The notes: a model not told the origin generated them from the letters alone. Positions 18,754 to 29,840 are shown, counted from the stretch's first letter. The stretch: DNA of 64,000 nt from Betaproteobacteria bacterium (GCA_025362735.1 JANYFL010000040.1:1-64000), one strand, 5' to 3'. Numbers and translations: made by a program.

Positions 18754-19746
18754 ATGCGTGTATATCGCGGCCTGCCCAATTCATCCAGCCGGACGCCCTG
18801 CGCACTGACGGTCGGCAATTTTGATGGGGTACATCGGGGCCATCAGGCCCTTTTGGCACAGGTGAAGGCTGCGGCTGACTGGCTGAATCTTGCGGCTGCA
18901 GTGATGACCTTTGAGCCGCATCCGCGCGAATTTTTTCTGCCGCATACGGCGCCTGCACGAATTGCCAATCAGCGTGACAAGCTTGAGGCGTTAGCGGAAA
19001 ACGGGATTGACCGCGTCATCATTGAACACTTTAATGCCCGCTTTGCCCGCCTGACACCGCAACAGTTCATTCAGGATATTCTGGTCGATGGCTGTCATGT
19101 GCGCTGGCTGATTGTCGGCGACGATTTCCGCTTCGGTGCACGGCGTGTTGGGGATCTGACCTTGCTGCGTGAGGCAGGCCAAGAATTTGGATTTGAGGTC
19201 GTAACTTTGCCCACGATTACCGATGATGCGATTCCCGATTCGATTCATTGCGGAGAACGTATTTCCAGCTCGGCGATACGCGAAGCATTGGCAGCCGGGG
19301 ATATGGATCGCGCGGAACGCTTGCTTGGGCACCATTATTTCATCAGCGGTCATGTTATCTATGGTCAAAAGCTGGGCCGCAATATTGGTTTCCCGACTGC
19401 GAATATTAGTCCGTTCAGCAAATTGAGCCGACACGGTAAAGCCGGTTACAAACATGCGGCCGTATCCGGAATTTTCATCGTGCAAGTGCATGGCGTGAGC
19501 GAACGTCCCTGGCCTGCTGTGGCCAGCATAGGGGTGCGTCCGACGGTCGATGATTCAGGACGGATTCTGCTGGAGACCCATCTGCTCGATTTTGACCAGA
19601 ACCTCTACGGCAAACTGATTCGCGTCGAGTTTCTCAAGAAGCTGCGCGACGAAGAAAAGTACGACGATCTGGAAACTCTGACCGCTGCAATTGCCAGAGA
19701 TGCGCAGCAGGCACGCCAGTATTTCGGACTGCCCCAGACTAACTAA
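18754..19746 (+). CDS. ribF: bifunctional riboflavin kinase / FAD synthetase
   Basis: 330 residues. The N-terminal adenylyltransferase domain shows [16 protein letters not shown] and the later [15 protein letters not shown]. The C-terminal flavokinase domain shows [20 protein letters not shown] and the closing [20 protein letters not shown]. It converts riboflavin to FMN and then FAD. It is followed 43 bp later by ileS, the usual ribF-ileS order. No FMN riboswitch is visible upstream; that space is taken by the palindromic repeat. Confidence 0.96.
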   Translation: MRVYRGLPNSSSRTPCALTVGNFDGVHRGHQALLAQVKAAADWLNLAAAVMTFEPHPREFFLPHTAPARIANQRDKLEALAENGIDRVIIEHFNARFARLTPQQFIQDILVDGCHVRWLIVGDDFRFGARRVGDLTLLREAGQEFGFEVVTLPTITDDAIPDSIHCGERISSSAIREALAAGDMDRAERLLGHHYFISGHVIYGQKLGRNIGFPTANISPFSKLSRHGKAGYKHAAVSGIFIVQVHGVSERPWPAVASIGVRPTVDDSGRILLETHLLDFDQNLYGKLIRVEFLKKLRDEEKYDDLETLTAAIARDAQQARQYFGLPQTN

Positions 19747-19789
19747 TGCATTAAGTAACGCAATAAGTAAGGCTTCATTGAAAATCATT

Positions 19790-22618
19790 ATGTCCGACGA
19801 CGCAAAACCAGACTACAAGAAAACCCTGAACCTGCCCGACACGCCGTTCCCGATGCGTGGCGACCTCGCCAAGCGCGAGCCGGGCTGGATCAAGCAATGG
19901 CAGGACAACAAGGTCTACGAAAAAATTCGCACGGCGCGGCGCGGGCAAAAGAAATGGGTACTGCACGACGGGCCGCCGTATGCCAATGGCGACATGCACA
20001 TCGGTCATGCCTTCAATCGGATTTTGAAAGACATCGTTATCAAAACGCGCGGCTTGAAAGGATTCGATACGCCTTATGTACCCGGTTGGGACTGTCACGG
20101 CATGCCGATCGAAATTCAGATCGAGAAGCTCTATGGCAAAAGTTTGCCCGTACAAGAGGTGCAGGCCAAGGCGCGCGCTTATGCGACCGAACAGGTCGAA
20201 AATCAGAAGGTCGATCTCATCCGGCTCGGCATACTCGGCGATTGGAACAATCCCTATAAGACGATGAACTTCAGTAACGAAGCCGACGAGTTGCGCATGC
20301 TCGGCCAAATTATCCAGAAGGGCTACGTATATCGGGGACTCAAACCAGTGAACTGGTGTTTCGATTGCGGCTCGGCACTCGCCGAAGCGGAGGTCGAGTA
20401 TCACGATAAAGTGGACTGGGCAATCGATGTCGGTTTCCCACTGGTTGATTCCGAAAGAGACAAACTTGCTGCCGCCTTTGGCTTGCCATCATTGCCGGAC
20501 AAGCCGGGCTATGCAGTGATCTGGACAACGACGCCGTGGACGATTCCTGCCAATCAAGCGCTGACCCTGCATCCGGAGTTCGATTACGCGCTGGTCGATA
20601 GCGAACGCGGCCTGCTGGTCCTTGCCGCCGAGCGGGCCGACGCCTGCCTGACCAGTTACGACTTGAGGGGCAGCGTCCTTGCGACTTGTAAAGGTGCTGC
20701 GCTCGATCACATCGCTTTTCGGCATCCGTTCTATGACCGCCACTCACCGGTTTATCTGGGCGAGTACGTTACGCTCGATACCGGTACCGGCATCGTTCAC
20801 ACCGCACCGGCTTACGGCGTCGATGACTTTCTATCATGCAAGTCCAACGGCATGGCAGATGACGCGATGCTTAATCCGGTGACCGGGGACGGGACTTATG
20901 CTTCGACCGAGCCGCTGTTCAGCGGTCAGAAAATTTGGGATGCCAATCCAAAAATTGTCGAGCTGTTGAAGGAGAAGGGCGCACTGTTCAAGGCTGCCAA
21001 GTTCAATCACAGCACCATGCACTGCTGGCGCCACCGGACGCCCGTAATCTATCGTGCGACTTCGCAATGGTTTGCAGGAATGGACAAAGCGCTTCCCGAT
21101 GGCGAGCCCACGTTGCGCGAGACCGCTTTGAAGGCGATTGATGCAACGGCTTTCTATCCATCCTGGAGCAAATCGCGACTGCAGCCGATGGTCGTGAACC
21201 GGCCGGACTGGACCTTGTCCCGCCAGCGTCAGTGGGGGGTCCCGATGGCTTTCTTCGTCCATAAAGAAACCAGCGCATTGCATCCACGCACGCCAGAGTT
21301 GATCGAACAGATCGCACAACGGATTGCCAAAGGCGGCATCGAAGCCTGGCAAGCGCTTGATCCGAGAGAACTGCTCGGTGCCGATGCCGATGTCTATGTG
21401 AAGAACCGGGACACCATTGACGTCTGGTTCGATTCGGGCGCGACGTTCCAGACGGTATTGCAAGGCTCGCATCGGGACGAGTCAAGGTTTCCGGCGGACA
21501 TGTATCTGGAAGGCTCGGACCAGCATCGGGGATGGTTTCAGTCGTCGTTGCTACTTTCGTCGATGCTCAATGGCCGGGCACCTTACGAGGCGGTGTTGAC
21601 GCACGGCTTCGTTCTGGATGGCAAAGGCGAAAAAATGTCCAAGTCCAAGGGCAATGTCGTTGCGCCGCAGAAGGTGGTCGATACGCTGGGTGCCGAAATC
21701 TTGCGTCTATGGGTGGCCAGTACCGATTACTCCGGCGACGTGTCGATATCCGACGAGATTCTCAAACGTGTCGTCGAAAGCTATCGCCGTATCCGTAACA
21801 CGCTGCGTTTTCTGCTTGCTAATACATCCGACTTCGATCCAAAAGTGCATGCTTTACCAGTTGATCAATGGCTGGAAATTGACCGCTATGCCGTTGCGCG
21901 CATGGGCGAGTTGCAGTGTGAAATTCTGGCGCATTACGAGGCCTTCGAGTTTCATCCGACCGTGGCCAAGTTGCAGACCTACTGTTCCGAAGACCTCGGT
22001 GGCTTTTATCTGGATATCCTCAAGGATCGCCTCTACACCAGTGGCGAAAATAGTCCTTCGCGGCGCTCGGCTCAGAATGCGCTCTGGCACATCACCCACG
22101 CACTCTTACGATTGATGGCGCCAATACTGTCTTTCACGACCGAAGAAGCTTGGGCTTTGTTCTCCCCGGAAGCCAGTAAAGCGAACGGCACGGTCTTCAC
22201 GGAAACTTATTACGCTTTACCTGCAATCAATAACGGCCAAGAGCTACTAAGCAAATGGACGGCATTGCGATCAGTGCGCGCGCAAGTAACCAAGTGCCTT
22301 GAGGATGTTCGAGTTGAAGGCAAGATCGGTTCTTCCTTGCAGGGCGAAGTGGAGATCAAGGCCAGTGGTGAGAAATATGTCTTGTTGAACAGTCTGGAAG
22401 ATGATCTGCGCTTTGTCCTGATTACCTCTCAAGCCAAGGTGACGCAAGTCGCAAACGAATCGAATGAAGCGGTCATCGTTTCGCCTTCGACGTACGTTAA
22501 GTGTGAACGCTGCTGGCATTATCGGGCTGATGTAGGTGCGGATGCGAAGCACTCAGCGATTTGCGGGCGTTGTGTTTCAAATCTTTACGGTAGTGGCGAA
22601 ACGCGCAAATTTGCCTGA
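19790..22618 (+). CDS. ileS: isoleucyl-tRNA synthetase
   Basis: 942 residues from the ATG at 19790 ([20 protein letters not shown]). A longer in-frame start would overlap ribF and has no homology. The HIGH motif is in [21 protein letters not shown] is in [11 protein letters not shown], and the editing domain includes [13 protein letters not shown]. The C-terminal zinc site is present (CERCWH and CGRC). lspA, which follows ileS in most proteobacteria, is absent here; a nitroreductase gene comes next. Confidence 0.97.
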   Translation: MSDDAKPDYKKTLNLPDTPFPMRGDLAKREPGWIKQWQDNKVYEKIRTARRGQKKWVLHDGPPYANGDMHIGHAFNRILKDIVIKTRGLKGFDTPYVPGWDCHGMPIEIQIEKLYGKSLPVQEVQAKARAYATEQVENQKVDLIRLGILGDWNNPYKTMNFSNEADELRMLGQIIQKGYVYRGLKPVNWCFDCGSALAEAEVEYHDKVDWAIDVGFPLVDSERDKLAAAFGLPSLPDKPGYAVIWTTTPWTIPANQALTLHPEFDYALVDSERGLLVLAAERADACLTSYDLRGSVLATCKGAALDHIAFRHPFYDRHSPVYLGEYVTLDTGTGIVHTAPAYGVDDFLSCKSNGMADDAMLNPVTGDGTYASTEPLFSGQKIWDANPKIVELLKEKGALFKAAKFNHSTMHCWRHRTPVIYRATSQWFAGMDKALPDGEPTLRETALKAIDATAFYPSWSKSRLQPMVVNRPDWTLSRQRQWGVPMAFFVHKETSALHPRTPELIEQIAQRIAKGGIEAWQALDPRELLGADADVYVKNRDTIDVWFDSGATFQTVLQGSHRDESRFPADMYLEGSDQHRGWFQSSLLLSSMLNGRAPYEAVLTHGFVLDGKGEKMSKSKGNVVAPQKVVDTLGAEILRLWVASTDYSGDVSISDEILKRVVESYRRIRNTLRFLLANTSDFDPKVHALPVDQWLEIDRYAVARMGELQCEILAHYEAFEFHPTVAKLQTYCSEDLGGFYLDILKDRLYTSGENSPSRRSAQNALWHITHALLRLMAPILSFTTEEAWALFSPEASKANGTVFTETYYALPAINNGQELLSKWTALRSVRAQVTKCLEDVRVEGKIGSSLQGEVEIKASGEKYVLLNSLEDDLRFVLITSQAKVTQVANESNEAVIVSPSTYVKCERCWHYRADVGADAKHSAICGRCVSNLYGSGETRKFA

Positions 22619-22649
22619 GTGATTTGGACGATTGAAGAAAGGCTGATGC

Positions 22650-23369
22650 ATGTCCACGAATAACAGTGAAACCATATCGAATGATTTACGAACGCTCATC
22701 GTAGATGAGGCCATTACTTCGCGTCGCTCAGTGCGTGCCTTTTTACCGACTCCGATCCCGCGTGAAACCATTCTCGATATTCTTCACGTCGCAAGCCGCG
22801 CACCCTCAGGCACTAACACTCAGCCCTGGAAGGTTCATGTTCTGACAGGCGCCAAGAAGGATGCTTTATCTACCCAGATTCTTGCGGCTCACAATGATCC
22901 CGAGGCACTGAAGAACCATACGCAGGAATATGCCTATTACCCGGAACAATGGATTTCTCCATACATTGATCGGCGTCGGAAAATCGGCTGGGATTTGTAT
23001 GCACTCTTGGGCCTTACGCGTGAGAACAAGGTGGGCATGCATGCACAGCATGGACGCAACTACCAATTCTTCGATGCGCCGGTGGGGCTCATTTTTACGA
23101 TAGATCGCATCATGGAGCAGGGCTCGTGGCTTGATTACGGCATGTTCCTGCAGAACATCATGGTCGCGGCGCGCGGACGCGGACTGGACACCTGTCCGCA
23201 AGCTGCCTTTACTCCGTTTCATCGCCTCATTCAGGAATTCCTGAATCTGCCGAAAAACGATATGTTGGTTTGCGGCATGAGTTTGGGTTATGCCGACCCC
23301 TCCAAGATTGAAAATCAGCTCGTGACCGAGCGGGCTGCGCCGGAAGATTTTGTTCAGTTTCATGACTGA
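22650..23369 (+). CDS. nitroreductase-family FMN flavoprotein
   Basis: 239 residues. The FMN/NAD(P)H-binding opening is SRRSVRAFLPTPIP followed by ASRAPSGTNTQPWKV, and the second conserved part is ARGRGLDTCPQAAF...GMSLGYADPS. Members reduce nitroaromatics, quinones or related substrates using NAD(P)H. The physiological substrate cannot be told from sequence. It lies 31 bp after ileS and may be co-transcribed with it. Confidence 0.88.
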   Translation: MSTNNSETISNDLRTLIVDEAITSRRSVRAFLPTPIPRETILDILHVASRAPSGTNTQPWKVHVLTGAKKDALSTQILAAHNDPEALKNHTQEYAYYPEQWISPYIDRRRKIGWDLYALLGLTRENKVGMHAQHGRNYQFFDAPVGLIFTIDRIMEQGSWLDYGMFLQNIMVAARGRGLDTCPQAAFTPFHRLIQEFLNLPKNDMLVCGMSLGYADPSKIENQLVTERAAPEDFVQFHD

Positions 23370-23488
23370 ACCGGGGCAAACATAGGTCTGCTTCAAGAAT
23401 TGGATTGAGAAAGCTCATCTATCCTTCTAATTATCTTGAGTATTTTTTGTTTTTTGATAAACTGCACTGCATTCAACCGGGGGAAGAG

Positions 23489-24502
23489 ATGATCCATACT
23501 GTCAAACAGGGAAATAAAGCACTGATATTTGCGATTGTCGGTCTGCTGATCTCGTTTGCCGGAACTCAGTCCCAAGCGGCTACGACTGATGCGGTGGTTA
23601 AAAAGTCATCCACGCGTACCCAGGTCAAAGCGGTCAAGAAAACGGTTGTTCTTGCGAATGGCAAACGCAGCTCGCGTACGGTGTATGTCAAAACGGCTTT
23701 ATACAAAAGTGCAGATCGACCCTCTGCCGCCCAGTTGCAGGGCTTGCGTGGGATTACTGACAAGCTTGACCTGAAATCCAGTTCTGCTTTGGTGTTTGAT
23801 GAAAATACAGCGGATGTGCTGTTCTCCAAGCATCCCGATGTCGCTTTGCCGATTGCCTCCATTACCAAGTTGATGACCTCGTTGGTTGTGCTGGAAGCGA
23901 ATCAGCCGATGGATGAGATCATCGAGATTAACCAGGAAGATCAGGATACCGAAAAGGGCACAGGCTCACGTCTGACCATGGGTACCCGTTTGAGCCGTGA
24001 GGATTTGATGCATTTGGCTTTGATGTCGTCCGAGAATCGCGCGGCGCACGCGCTGGGACGCAGCTATCCGGGGGGGCTGGCTGCCTTTATTCCGGCCATG
24101 AATGCAAAGGCCAAGGCGCTGGGAATGACCAATAGTCGTTTTGTCGAGCCGACTGGACTCTCAAGCCAGAACGTAGCCAGTGCCGGAGATTTGTCCAAAC
24201 TGGTGATTGCTGCTTCCCAGAATCCGACGATTCGTGAATTCTCAACGAGCCATGACTATGCCGTGCCCGTGGGTCGGCGCATGGTTGAGTTTCGCACCAC
24301 AAATGCACTGGTCAGGAGCCCAACCTGGGACATTGTCGTCCAGAAGACGGGCTACATTGCCGAAGCGGGCCGCTGTCTGGTCATGAAAGCGGTGATCGAA
24401 GGACGTAACGTGGTTATTGTCCTGCTCGACTCGGTCGGTACTTATACCCGCCTGGCCGATGCCAACCGTATCAAGAAATGGATGGAAGCCAAGGCCGAAT
24501 AA
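23489..24502 (+). CDS. pbpG: D-alanyl-D-alanine endopeptidase, PBP7/PbpG type
   Basis: 337 residues from the ATG at 23489, chosen because it is preceded by GGGGGAAGAG and gives a proper signal peptide (IFAIVGLLISFAGTQSQA). The penicillin-binding active-site motifs are all present: SITK (Ser124, Lys127), SEN (181-183) and KTG (286-288). A basic Lys/Arg-rich linker follows the signal peptide. PBP7 cleaves D-Ala-meso-DAP cross-links in periplasmic peptidoglycan. There is no C-terminal amphipathic anchor of the PBP5 kind, which supports the PBP7 assignment over a DD-carboxypeptidase. Confidence 0.88.
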   Translation: MIHTVKQGNKALIFAIVGLLISFAGTQSQAATTDAVVKKSSTRTQVKAVKKTVVLANGKRSSRTVYVKTALYKSADRPSAAQLQGLRGITDKLDLKSSSALVFDENTADVLFSKHPDVALPIASITKLMTSLVVLEANQPMDEIIEINQEDQDTEKGTGSRLTMGTRLSREDLMHLALMSSENRAAHALGRSYPGGLAAFIPAMNAKAKALGMTNSRFVEPTGLSSQNVASAGDLSKLVIAASQNPTIREFSTSHDYAVPVGRRMVEFRTTNALVRSPTWDIVVQKTGYIAEAGRCLVMKAVIEGRNVVIVLLDSVGTYTRLADANRIKKWMEAKAE

Positions 24503-24519
24503 ATCCGGCCTTGTTGTTC
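24491..24519 (+). terminator. hairpin overlapping the pbpG stop codon
   Basis: AAGGCCG and CGGCCTT pair around AATAAAT, followed by GTTGTTCT. The T-run is poor. It lies exactly where pbpG and the convergent IclR gene meet. Confidence 0.4.
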
Positions 24520-25292
24520 TACTGTGTAGCGGTATAGCCAAGGGCGCTTGAAATCCGGGTGGCGGTACCAGTCAAATCACCCAGCCAGGATTCCTGTAGT
24601 CGGTCTGCTGGTGCAGTGATCGACAAGCCTGCCACCAGCTTCGCGTTGTCGTCGTAGATCCCTGCGGCGATACACCTTACTCCCAGTTCCAACTCTTCGT
24701 TATCGCGTGAAAACCCGCGTGAACGCACTGCATTCAATTCCCGCTCCAGCTTAGCCAAGTCAGTAATGCTGTTGCGGGTCTGTCCCGACAATCCGGTACG
24801 CATTGCATAGCTGCGCACCTGTTTGGGCTCGTCCATCGCCAAAAACAATTTGCCGACTGATGTTAGGTGCAGGGGGGCACGTCCGCCGATTGTGCGTACC
24901 ACCTGCATGCCGCTGAACTCGCTATAGGCGCGTTCGATATAGACAATCTCGTCGCCCTGTCGTACCGACAAATTGACCGTCTGCCCGGTCGATTTGTGCA
25001 GGTCGCGCATGAAGTCGATGGCGGCATCGCGAACGCTCATGCGCCCTTTGACCAGATTGCCCAACTCTAATAAGCGCATACCGAGACGGTATTGGCCGGG
25101 ATCGGTTCGATCAACGAACCTCGCAGTGACCATATCGTTCAGGATTCGGTGTGCGGTTGAAGGATGCAGCCCTGTGTTTTTTGATAATTCTTTGAGGCTG
25201 ACTGGATCGCGTTCGTGAGCCAGCGCATCCAGTAGAGACATCATTCGTTCAATTACTTGTATGGTCGTAGTCTTGTTCGGTTCGGCAATCAT
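24519..25292 (-). CDS. IclR-family transcriptional regulator
   Basis: 257 residues. The N-terminal winged helix (about 8-70) includes LKELSKNTGLHPSTAHRILN. The C-terminal IclR effector domain includes SVRQGDEIVYIERAYS, LHLTSVGKLFLA and RGFSRDNEELELGVRCIAAG. The regulator usually controls a neighbouring catabolic operon, but none is obvious here. Its only divergent neighbour is a glycine-zipper protein, so the target may be distant or the gene autoregulated. The AT-rich intergenic region upstream contains palindromic sequence. Confidence 0.9.
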   Translation of the reverse strand: MIAEPNKTTTIQVIERMMSLLDALAHERDPVSLKELSKNTGLHPSTAHRILNDMVTARFVDRTDPGQYRLGMRLLELGNLVKGRMSVRDAAIDFMRDLHKSTGQTVNLSVRQGDEIVYIERAYSEFSGMQVVRTIGGRAPLHLTSVGKLFLAMDEPKQVRSYAMRTGLSGQTRNSITDLAKLERELNAVRSRGFSRDNEELELGVRCIAAGIYDDNAKLVAGLSITAPADRLQESWLGDLTGTATRISSALGYTATQ

Positions 25293-25330
25293 TTAAAAGG
25301 GTTAATTGGCAGCGAAGTAGTTATCATATC

Positions 25331-25355
25331 ATGAAATGAAATTGTTCATTATGAA
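25331..25355. promoter_or_regulatory. candidate operator upstream of the IclR gene
   Basis: TTCAT-T-ATGAA (25345-25355) is a perfect palindrome, and another ATGAA at 25331 pairs with the same TTCAT. It lies in a very AT-rich stretch 40-60 bp upstream of the IclR start, where an autoregulatory site would be expected. Short palindromes in AT-rich DNA can arise by chance. Confidence 0.3.
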
Positions 25356-25483
25356 ATTTTTTATGATGCGAAATTTGATCTAAATTGAAAATTCCTATCG
25401 GTTTTTAACTTTTCAGTTACTTCTTAAGAACCAAAGCGTAAACTGGTAGCGAAATTCAGCATCAACCCTTAAAAGGAGACATC

Positions 25484-25924
25484 ATGGCCTCATCCCTTAA
25501 ATCAGTCGCTACTGGAATACTTTCAGTGGTCTTGGTTGGCGGCAGTTTGCTTACGACCGGAACAGATGTATTAGCAGAGCATAGGAAATCCGTTAGATGT
25601 TCCGATTGCGGTACGGTGATTGCAATCAATCGCCGGGATCAAAAGAGCGAAGGCTCGCAGACGACAGGAACAGTGATCGGCGGGGTTGGCGGTGCAGTGG
25701 CCGGAAAAATGATTGGCGATAGCAATACCGCTGCAGTCGTTGGCGGACTGGGCGGTGCCGCACTTGGCAATATTATTGGCAAAAATGTCGGCAAGAAGAA
25801 AATCTGGTCCGTTCAGGTCAAGCTCGAAACGGGCAAAGTGATCGGCATTGACTATGAGGCCGAGCCAGATCTCAGGCAAGGGGATCGGGTCCGAGTGGTT
25901 GATGGCCGCCTGCAGCGCATGTAA
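25484..25924 (+). CDS. glycine-zipper 2TM-domain envelope protein
   Basis: 146 residues. The hydrophobic start (ATGILSVVLVGGSLLTTG) looks like a signal peptide ending near LAEH. It has no lipobox cysteine. A cysteine pair CSDCG follows, then two glycine-zipper helices, GTVIGGVGGAVAGKMIGD and VVGGLGGAALGNIIGKNVG, and a C-terminal beta segment (VRVVDGRLQRM). The organisation matches SlyB/Rickettsia 17-kDa-like outer-membrane proteins, whose role is envelope stability. AGGAG sits 8 bp before the ATG. It is transcribed alone and ends at a clear terminator. Confidence 0.82.
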   Translation: MASSLKSVATGILSVVLVGGSLLTTGTDVLAEHRKSVRCSDCGTVIAINRRDQKSEGSQTTGTVIGGVGGAVAGKMIGDSNTAAVVGGLGGAALGNIIGKNVGKKKIWSVQVKLETGKVIGIDYEAEPDLRQGDRVRVVDGRLQRM

Positions 25925-25945
25925 GCAGGCCAAGCCGCTTCAATG

Positions 25946-25976
25946 AGCCGATGCTTGGACAGCATCGGCTTTTTTT
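25946..25976 (+). terminator. rho-independent terminator
   Basis: AGCCGATGC, loop TTGGACA, GCATCGGCT, then TTTTTTT. It ends the glycine-zipper gene. Confidence 0.93.
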
Positions 25977-25978
25977 GC

Positions 25979-27286
25979 CTATTCAGACAGATCGATTTCA
26001 GTATTGGGTTCCAGCATAGAAACCAGTACCTTGTCGATCCGCTTTCCATCCATATCGACGATTTCAAAGCGCCAGTTTTCCCAGGTGACGTGATCGCCAG
26101 TTGTGGGTACGCGTCCGAGCAAAAGCATGAGCATGCCGCTGAGGGTGTGATAACGACCGCGCTTTTCCTCCAGAACTTCGCGTAATTCCAGAATGTCTTT
26201 CAGTTCTGGAATCGGAATCATCCCGTCGAGTAGCCATGAGCCATCGTCGCGCTGCACGGCCCAGGCGTCCTCTTCGTTGTGTGGCTGGAACTCACCCGTA
26301 ATCGCTTCGAGCACGTCCTGCAAGGTCACGATGCCTTGAATCTCACCATACTCATCAATCACCAAAGCGATGTGTACGCCGGAGGAGCGGAAATTCTCGA
26401 GCAGTTCCATTCCGGTCAAGCTTTCCGGCACGAATACCGTGGGTTGGAGATTTGCCGTCAGGTCAGGCCGCTCGCCTCTCAACGTCTGGGTCAGTAACTG
26501 TTTGGCACTGACGATACCGAGCACCTCCTGCCACCCGCCATTGCAAACTGGGAAGCGAGAATGCTCATTCGCTTCGATTTTCTCCAGATTCATTTCCAGT
26601 GAGTCCGTGATGTCGATGTAAACGATGTCACTGCGTGGAATCATCAAAGAGGCAATGCGGCGGTCGTCAAGGCGGAACACATTGCGCAGCATCGTGTGCT
26701 CATGTTCTTCAATTACTCCCGCGTCCGAACCCTCTTCAAGCAGGGCATGGATTTCTTCTTCGGTAACCGGCTTATTGTGCTTGTCACGCATTCCGAGCAT
26801 GACGAGTAGAAGCTCTGTCGAGATGGTTAATAGTTTTCCGAAGGGTTTCGTAATAATTGCTAGCCACTGCATTGGTCGCGAGACCAGTCTTGCTATCGGT
26901 TCAGGACTAATTTGCCCTAAGCGCTTGGGTACGAGTTCGCCAATCACAATCGAAAAGTACGTAATAACAATCACCACAATGGCAGTAGCGCTGAACTCAC
27001 TCATTTCCTTTTCAATACCGAATGTTTGTAGCGTCAGAGCAAGTGGCTTAGCCAGTGCGGACTCGCCGATGATCCCATTCAGGATGCCGATGGAAGTCAT
27101 GCCGATTTGAATTGTCGAAAGAAAACGGGTGGGCTCTTCGCCCAGTTTGATCGCGGCGGCGGCGCCATGATCTCCATCATCCACCATTTTTTGTAAACGT
27201 CCACGACGCGCAGTGACGAGAGCAATTTCGCTCATTGCAAACAGGCCATTGATAAAAATCAGGCCAAACATGAGAAAGATTTCCAT
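25979..27286 (-). CDS. CNNM/CorC-type transporter-associated protein (DUF21-CBS-CorC)
   Basis: 435 residues. The N-terminal DUF21 membrane domain (about 1-190, opening FLMFGLIFINGLFAMSEIAL) is followed by a CBS pair (about 205-335; MIPRSDIVYIDITDS and IVTLQDVLEAITGEF) and a C-terminal CorC_HlyC domain. Homologues are annotated as haemolysins but are more likely Mg2+/Co2+ export or homeostasis proteins. It lies upstream of pyrD on the same strand, with 15 bp between its start and the pyrD stop, but transcription runs leftward from pyrD into it, so it may be the last gene of the pyrD operon. Confidence 0.87.
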   Translation of the reverse strand: MEIFLMFGLIFINGLFAMSEIALVTARRGRLQKMVDDGDHGAAAAIKLGEEPTRFLSTIQIGMTSIGILNGIIGESALAKPLALTLQTFGIEKEMSEFSATAIVVIVITYFSIVIGELVPKRLGQISPEPIARLVSRPMQWLAIITKPFGKLLTISTELLLVMLGMRDKHNKPVTEEEIHALLEEGSDAGVIEEHEHTMLRNVFRLDDRRIASLMIPRSDIVYIDITDSLEMNLEKIEANEHSRFPVCNGGWQEVLGIVSAKQLLTQTLRGERPDLTANLQPTVFVPESLTGMELLENFRSSGVHIALVIDEYGEIQGIVTLQDVLEAITGEFQPHNEEDAWAVQRDDGSWLLDGMIPIPELKDILELREVLEEKRGRYHTLSGMLMLLLGRVPTTGDHVTWENWRFEIVDMDGKRIDKVLVSMLEPNTEIDLSE

Positions 27287-27301
27287 GGGAATATGTGTTT
27301 G

Positions 27302-28333
27302 TTATTTAGATGTTTTGAGTGATCGAGCACATTCAGTGACCAATGCCGGGCCTTTGTAGATCAAGCCCGTATAAAGTTGAACCAACTTTGCACCGGCGTT
27401 GATTTTGGCTTGGGCATCTGCGCCAGACAAAATGCCGCCTACGCCGATGATCGGAATATCGTCACGTAATTCCTGCTTCAAGGCGTGAATGACAGTATTG
27501 GAAGCATCGCTTACTGGAGCTCCACTCAGGCCGCCCGCTTCTTCGGCATGTTGAAGACCCTTGACCTGGTCACGCGATAAGGTGGTATTGGTCGCAATGA
27601 CCGCATCGAAGCGATGACGCAACAGTGTCTCTGCAATGTTGCGGATTTGATCTTGATCCAAATCAGGGGCAATTTTCAGGGCAATCGGGACGTAACGTCC
27701 GTGCTGATCAGCCAATTTGGTTTGCTCGGTTTTCAAGGCGGAGAGCAGGGCATCGAGTTCGTTTGCTCCCTGCAATTGACGCAAATTCTTGGTATTGGGT
27801 GAGGAAATATTGACGGTGACGTAGTCGGCATGCTCGTACACACCACGCAGTCCGATTAAATAATCCTCCGTTGCGCGTTCGATGGGTGTATCCGCATTCT
27901 TGCCGATGTTCAAACCGAGAATGCCTTGATAGCGAGCCGCCTTGACGTTGGAAAGAAAGGCATCAAGCCCGCCATTATTGAAACCCATACGATTGATCAC
28001 CGCGTTGGCTTCGGGCAGACGGAACATGCGGGGCTTGGGATTGCCCGGTTGTGCGCGTGGGGTCACGGTGCCAACTTCGATAAAGCCGAAACCCAAATGA
28101 CTAAGGCCATCAATGTATGCGCCATCCTTATCCAGACCGGCAGCGAGACCAACCGGATTAGGAAAACGCAGCCCCATCACTGTGCGTGGATCGGCAGTAA
28201 TGCTTTGTCTAACCAGCGAGGCGAGTCCGCACACATCGGCTCGCTTGAGTGCATTAAGGGTCAGGTAATGGGCCTGCTCCGGATCAAGCGCAAATAACGC
28301 TGGCCGGATACAGCGATACAACAAAGTGTTCAC
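27302..28333 (-). CDS. pyrD: dihydroorotate dehydrogenase (quinone), class 2
   Basis: 343 residues. It oxidises dihydroorotate to orotate at the membrane, passing electrons to quinone. The N-terminal helix ([20 protein letters not shown]) is the quinone/membrane segment of class 2 enzymes. FMN-site residues occur in [15 protein letters not shown], and the catalytic serine is in [16 protein letters not shown]. The C-terminus has [19 protein letters not shown]. It overlaps the upstream ate gene by 4 bp. Confidence 0.96.
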   Translation of the reverse strand: MNTLLYRCIRPALFALDPEQAHYLTLNALKRADVCGLASLVRQSITADPRTVMGLRFPNPVGLAAGLDKDGAYIDGLSHLGFGFIEVGTVTPRAQPGNPKPRMFRLPEANAVINRMGFNNGGLDAFLSNVKAARYQGILGLNIGKNADTPIERATEDYLIGLRGVYEHADYVTVNISSPNTKNLRQLQGANELDALLSALKTEQTKLADQHGRYVPIALKIAPDLDQDQIRNIAETLLRHRFDAVIATNTTLSRDQVKGLQHAEEAGGLSGAPVSDASNTVIHALKQELRDDIPIIGVGGILSGADAQAKINAGAKLVQLYTGLIYKGPALVTECARSLKTSK

Positions 28334-29073
28334 GTTTTGTTTTGTTTGACTTCCAGAATGTCCCAGCGGCCATTACGTAAGGCTTCAATTGGTTTGAAGT
28401 TCGACTTGTATGCCATGTTGCTACTCTGGGCGATCCAATATCCCAGATAGACGTGAGGCAGATTGAGTTTGCGCGCCTGGTCGATTTGCCACAGGATGTT
28501 ATAGGTACCGTAGCTTGAACCTGGCTGATCCGGATCGTAAAACGTATAGACCGATGACAAACCATCATCAAGGAGATCGATGATGCTGACCATACGCAGA
28601 ATGCCCTGCGGATCGCGAAATTCGACTAAGCGGGTGTTGACCTTGCTTTGCAGCAGAAACTGGCTGTATTGGTCGCGACTGTCCTGGTCCATACCGCCGC
28701 CGGTATGACGCGTGGTTTGATAGCGCAGATACAGGCCGTAGTGTTCCGGGTCAAAGGCCAGCGAGCAGATGCGTGCCTTTAAATCCTTATTCTGTTTTAG
28801 CGCGCGGCGCTGACTGCGATTCGCCTGAAATTCGGCGGCACGCACACGTACAGGTACACAGGCACGGCAACCGTCGCAATACGGGCGATAAGTAAACAGG
28901 CCTGAGCGCCGGAATCCGGAGCGGATCAATTCGCTGTAAACATCAGCGTTGATGAGGTGACTTGGCGTCGCAACCTGCGAACGTGCGTTGTGGTCGGCAA
29001 TATAGCTGCACGGATAGCTCGCCGTGGCATAGAACTGAAGCGTCGAGAAAGGAAGTTCTTTAAGCTGTGTCAT
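28330..29073 (-). CDS. ate: aspartate/glutamate leucyltransferase (Bpt/Ate family)
   Basis: 247 residues from the ATG at 29073 ([20 protein letters not shown]); a GTG three codons upstream, directly after the aat stop codon, is the alternative. The cysteine motif [12 protein letters not shown] and the [19 protein letters not shown] segment are typical. The enzyme adds Leu (Bpt) to acidic N-termini, marking proteins for ClpAP. Bacterial forms are mostly leucyl-transferases, so the symbol bpt would also be correct. It sits directly after aat, the second N-end-rule transferase, and overlaps pyrD. Confidence 0.92.
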   Translation of the reverse strand: MTQLKELPFSTLQFYATASYPCSYIADHNARSQVATPSHLINADVYSELIRSGFRRSGLFTYRPYCDGCRACVPVRVRAAEFQANRSQRRALKQNKDLKARICSLAFDPEHYGLYLRYQTTRHTGGGMDQDSRDQYSQFLLQSKVNTRLVEFRDPQGILRMVSIIDLLDDGLSSVYTFYDPDQPGSSYGTYNILWQIDQARKLNLPHVYLGYWIAQSSNMAYKSNFKPIEALRNGRWDILEVKQNKT

Positions 29074-29082
29074 GCCAAACAC

Positions 29083-29814
29083 TCATGCCTGTACAAGTGA
29101 GGCGGCTACTTGGTGAGGGTTCAAATGCTCGGGCCAGTGTTCAATACCAGGTTGATCAATTAAATTCTGCAACTGTTCAATAAAAGCCGCTCTGGCAATG
29201 GGTCGTGCACCCAGTGAGGCCAAATGCTCTGTTTGCTGTTGGCAGTCTATCATGGGGCAGCCGTGGGAACGCAAGAATGCGACCAGGCAGGCGAGGGCGA
29301 TTTTTGATGCATCCGTGGCGCGCGCAAACATGGATTCGCCATAAAACATCCTGCCGATACTGACGCCATAAAGACCACCAGCAAGTTTGCCATCAATCCA
29401 GGTTTCGACTGAATGCGCCAGTCCAAGCCGGTAGAGATCACAATAGGCCTCAATGATGGGCTCGCTGATCCAGGTGCCCGCCCGGTCGTCGCGTGGTGCC
29501 GCACAGGCCCTCATGACCTGCTCGAACGAACGGTCGCAAGAGATCACGACTGAAGGATCTTGTCCAATGTGCTTGAGCGTCTTGCGTAGAGAATGCGAAA
29601 CACGCAGTTCCTGGGTAAACAAAACCATGCGCGGATTGGTGCTCCACCACAGTACGGGTTGACCCTCACTGAACCAGGGAAAGATGCCTTGCCGGTAAGC
29701 CAGAATCAATCGACTGGCTGACAGATCATCGCTCGCCGCGAGCAGACCATCTGGTTCAGTCAGGGCCTCGCTGACCGGCGGAAAAGAATCAGAGTGTGAC
29801 AGCCAGGGAATCAA
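29083..29814 (-). CDS. aat: leucyl/phenylalanyl-tRNA--protein transferase
   Basis: 243 residues. It attaches Leu or Phe to N-terminal Lys/Arg of proteins, creating an N-degron. Conserved parts are [19 protein letters not shown] and NPRMVLF near the N-terminus, then [19 protein letters not shown] and the C-terminal [14 protein letters not shown]. It is followed with nine bases' spacing by ate, so one transcript covers both N-end-rule transferases and pyrD. Confidence 0.95.
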   Translation of the reverse strand: MIPWLSHSDSFPPVSEALTEPDGLLAASDDLSASRLILAYRQGIFPWFSEGQPVLWWSTNPRMVLFTQELRVSHSLRKTLKHIGQDPSVVISCDRSFEQVMRACAAPRDDRAGTWISEPIIEAYCDLYRLGLAHSVETWIDGKLAGGLYGVSIGRMFYGESMFARATDASKIALACLVAFLRSHGCPMIDCQQQTEHLASLGARPIARAAFIEQLQNLIDQPGIEHWPEHLNPHQVAASLVQA

Positions 29815-29840
29815 TTCTGGAGAATGATGGTTAGGTCGAA

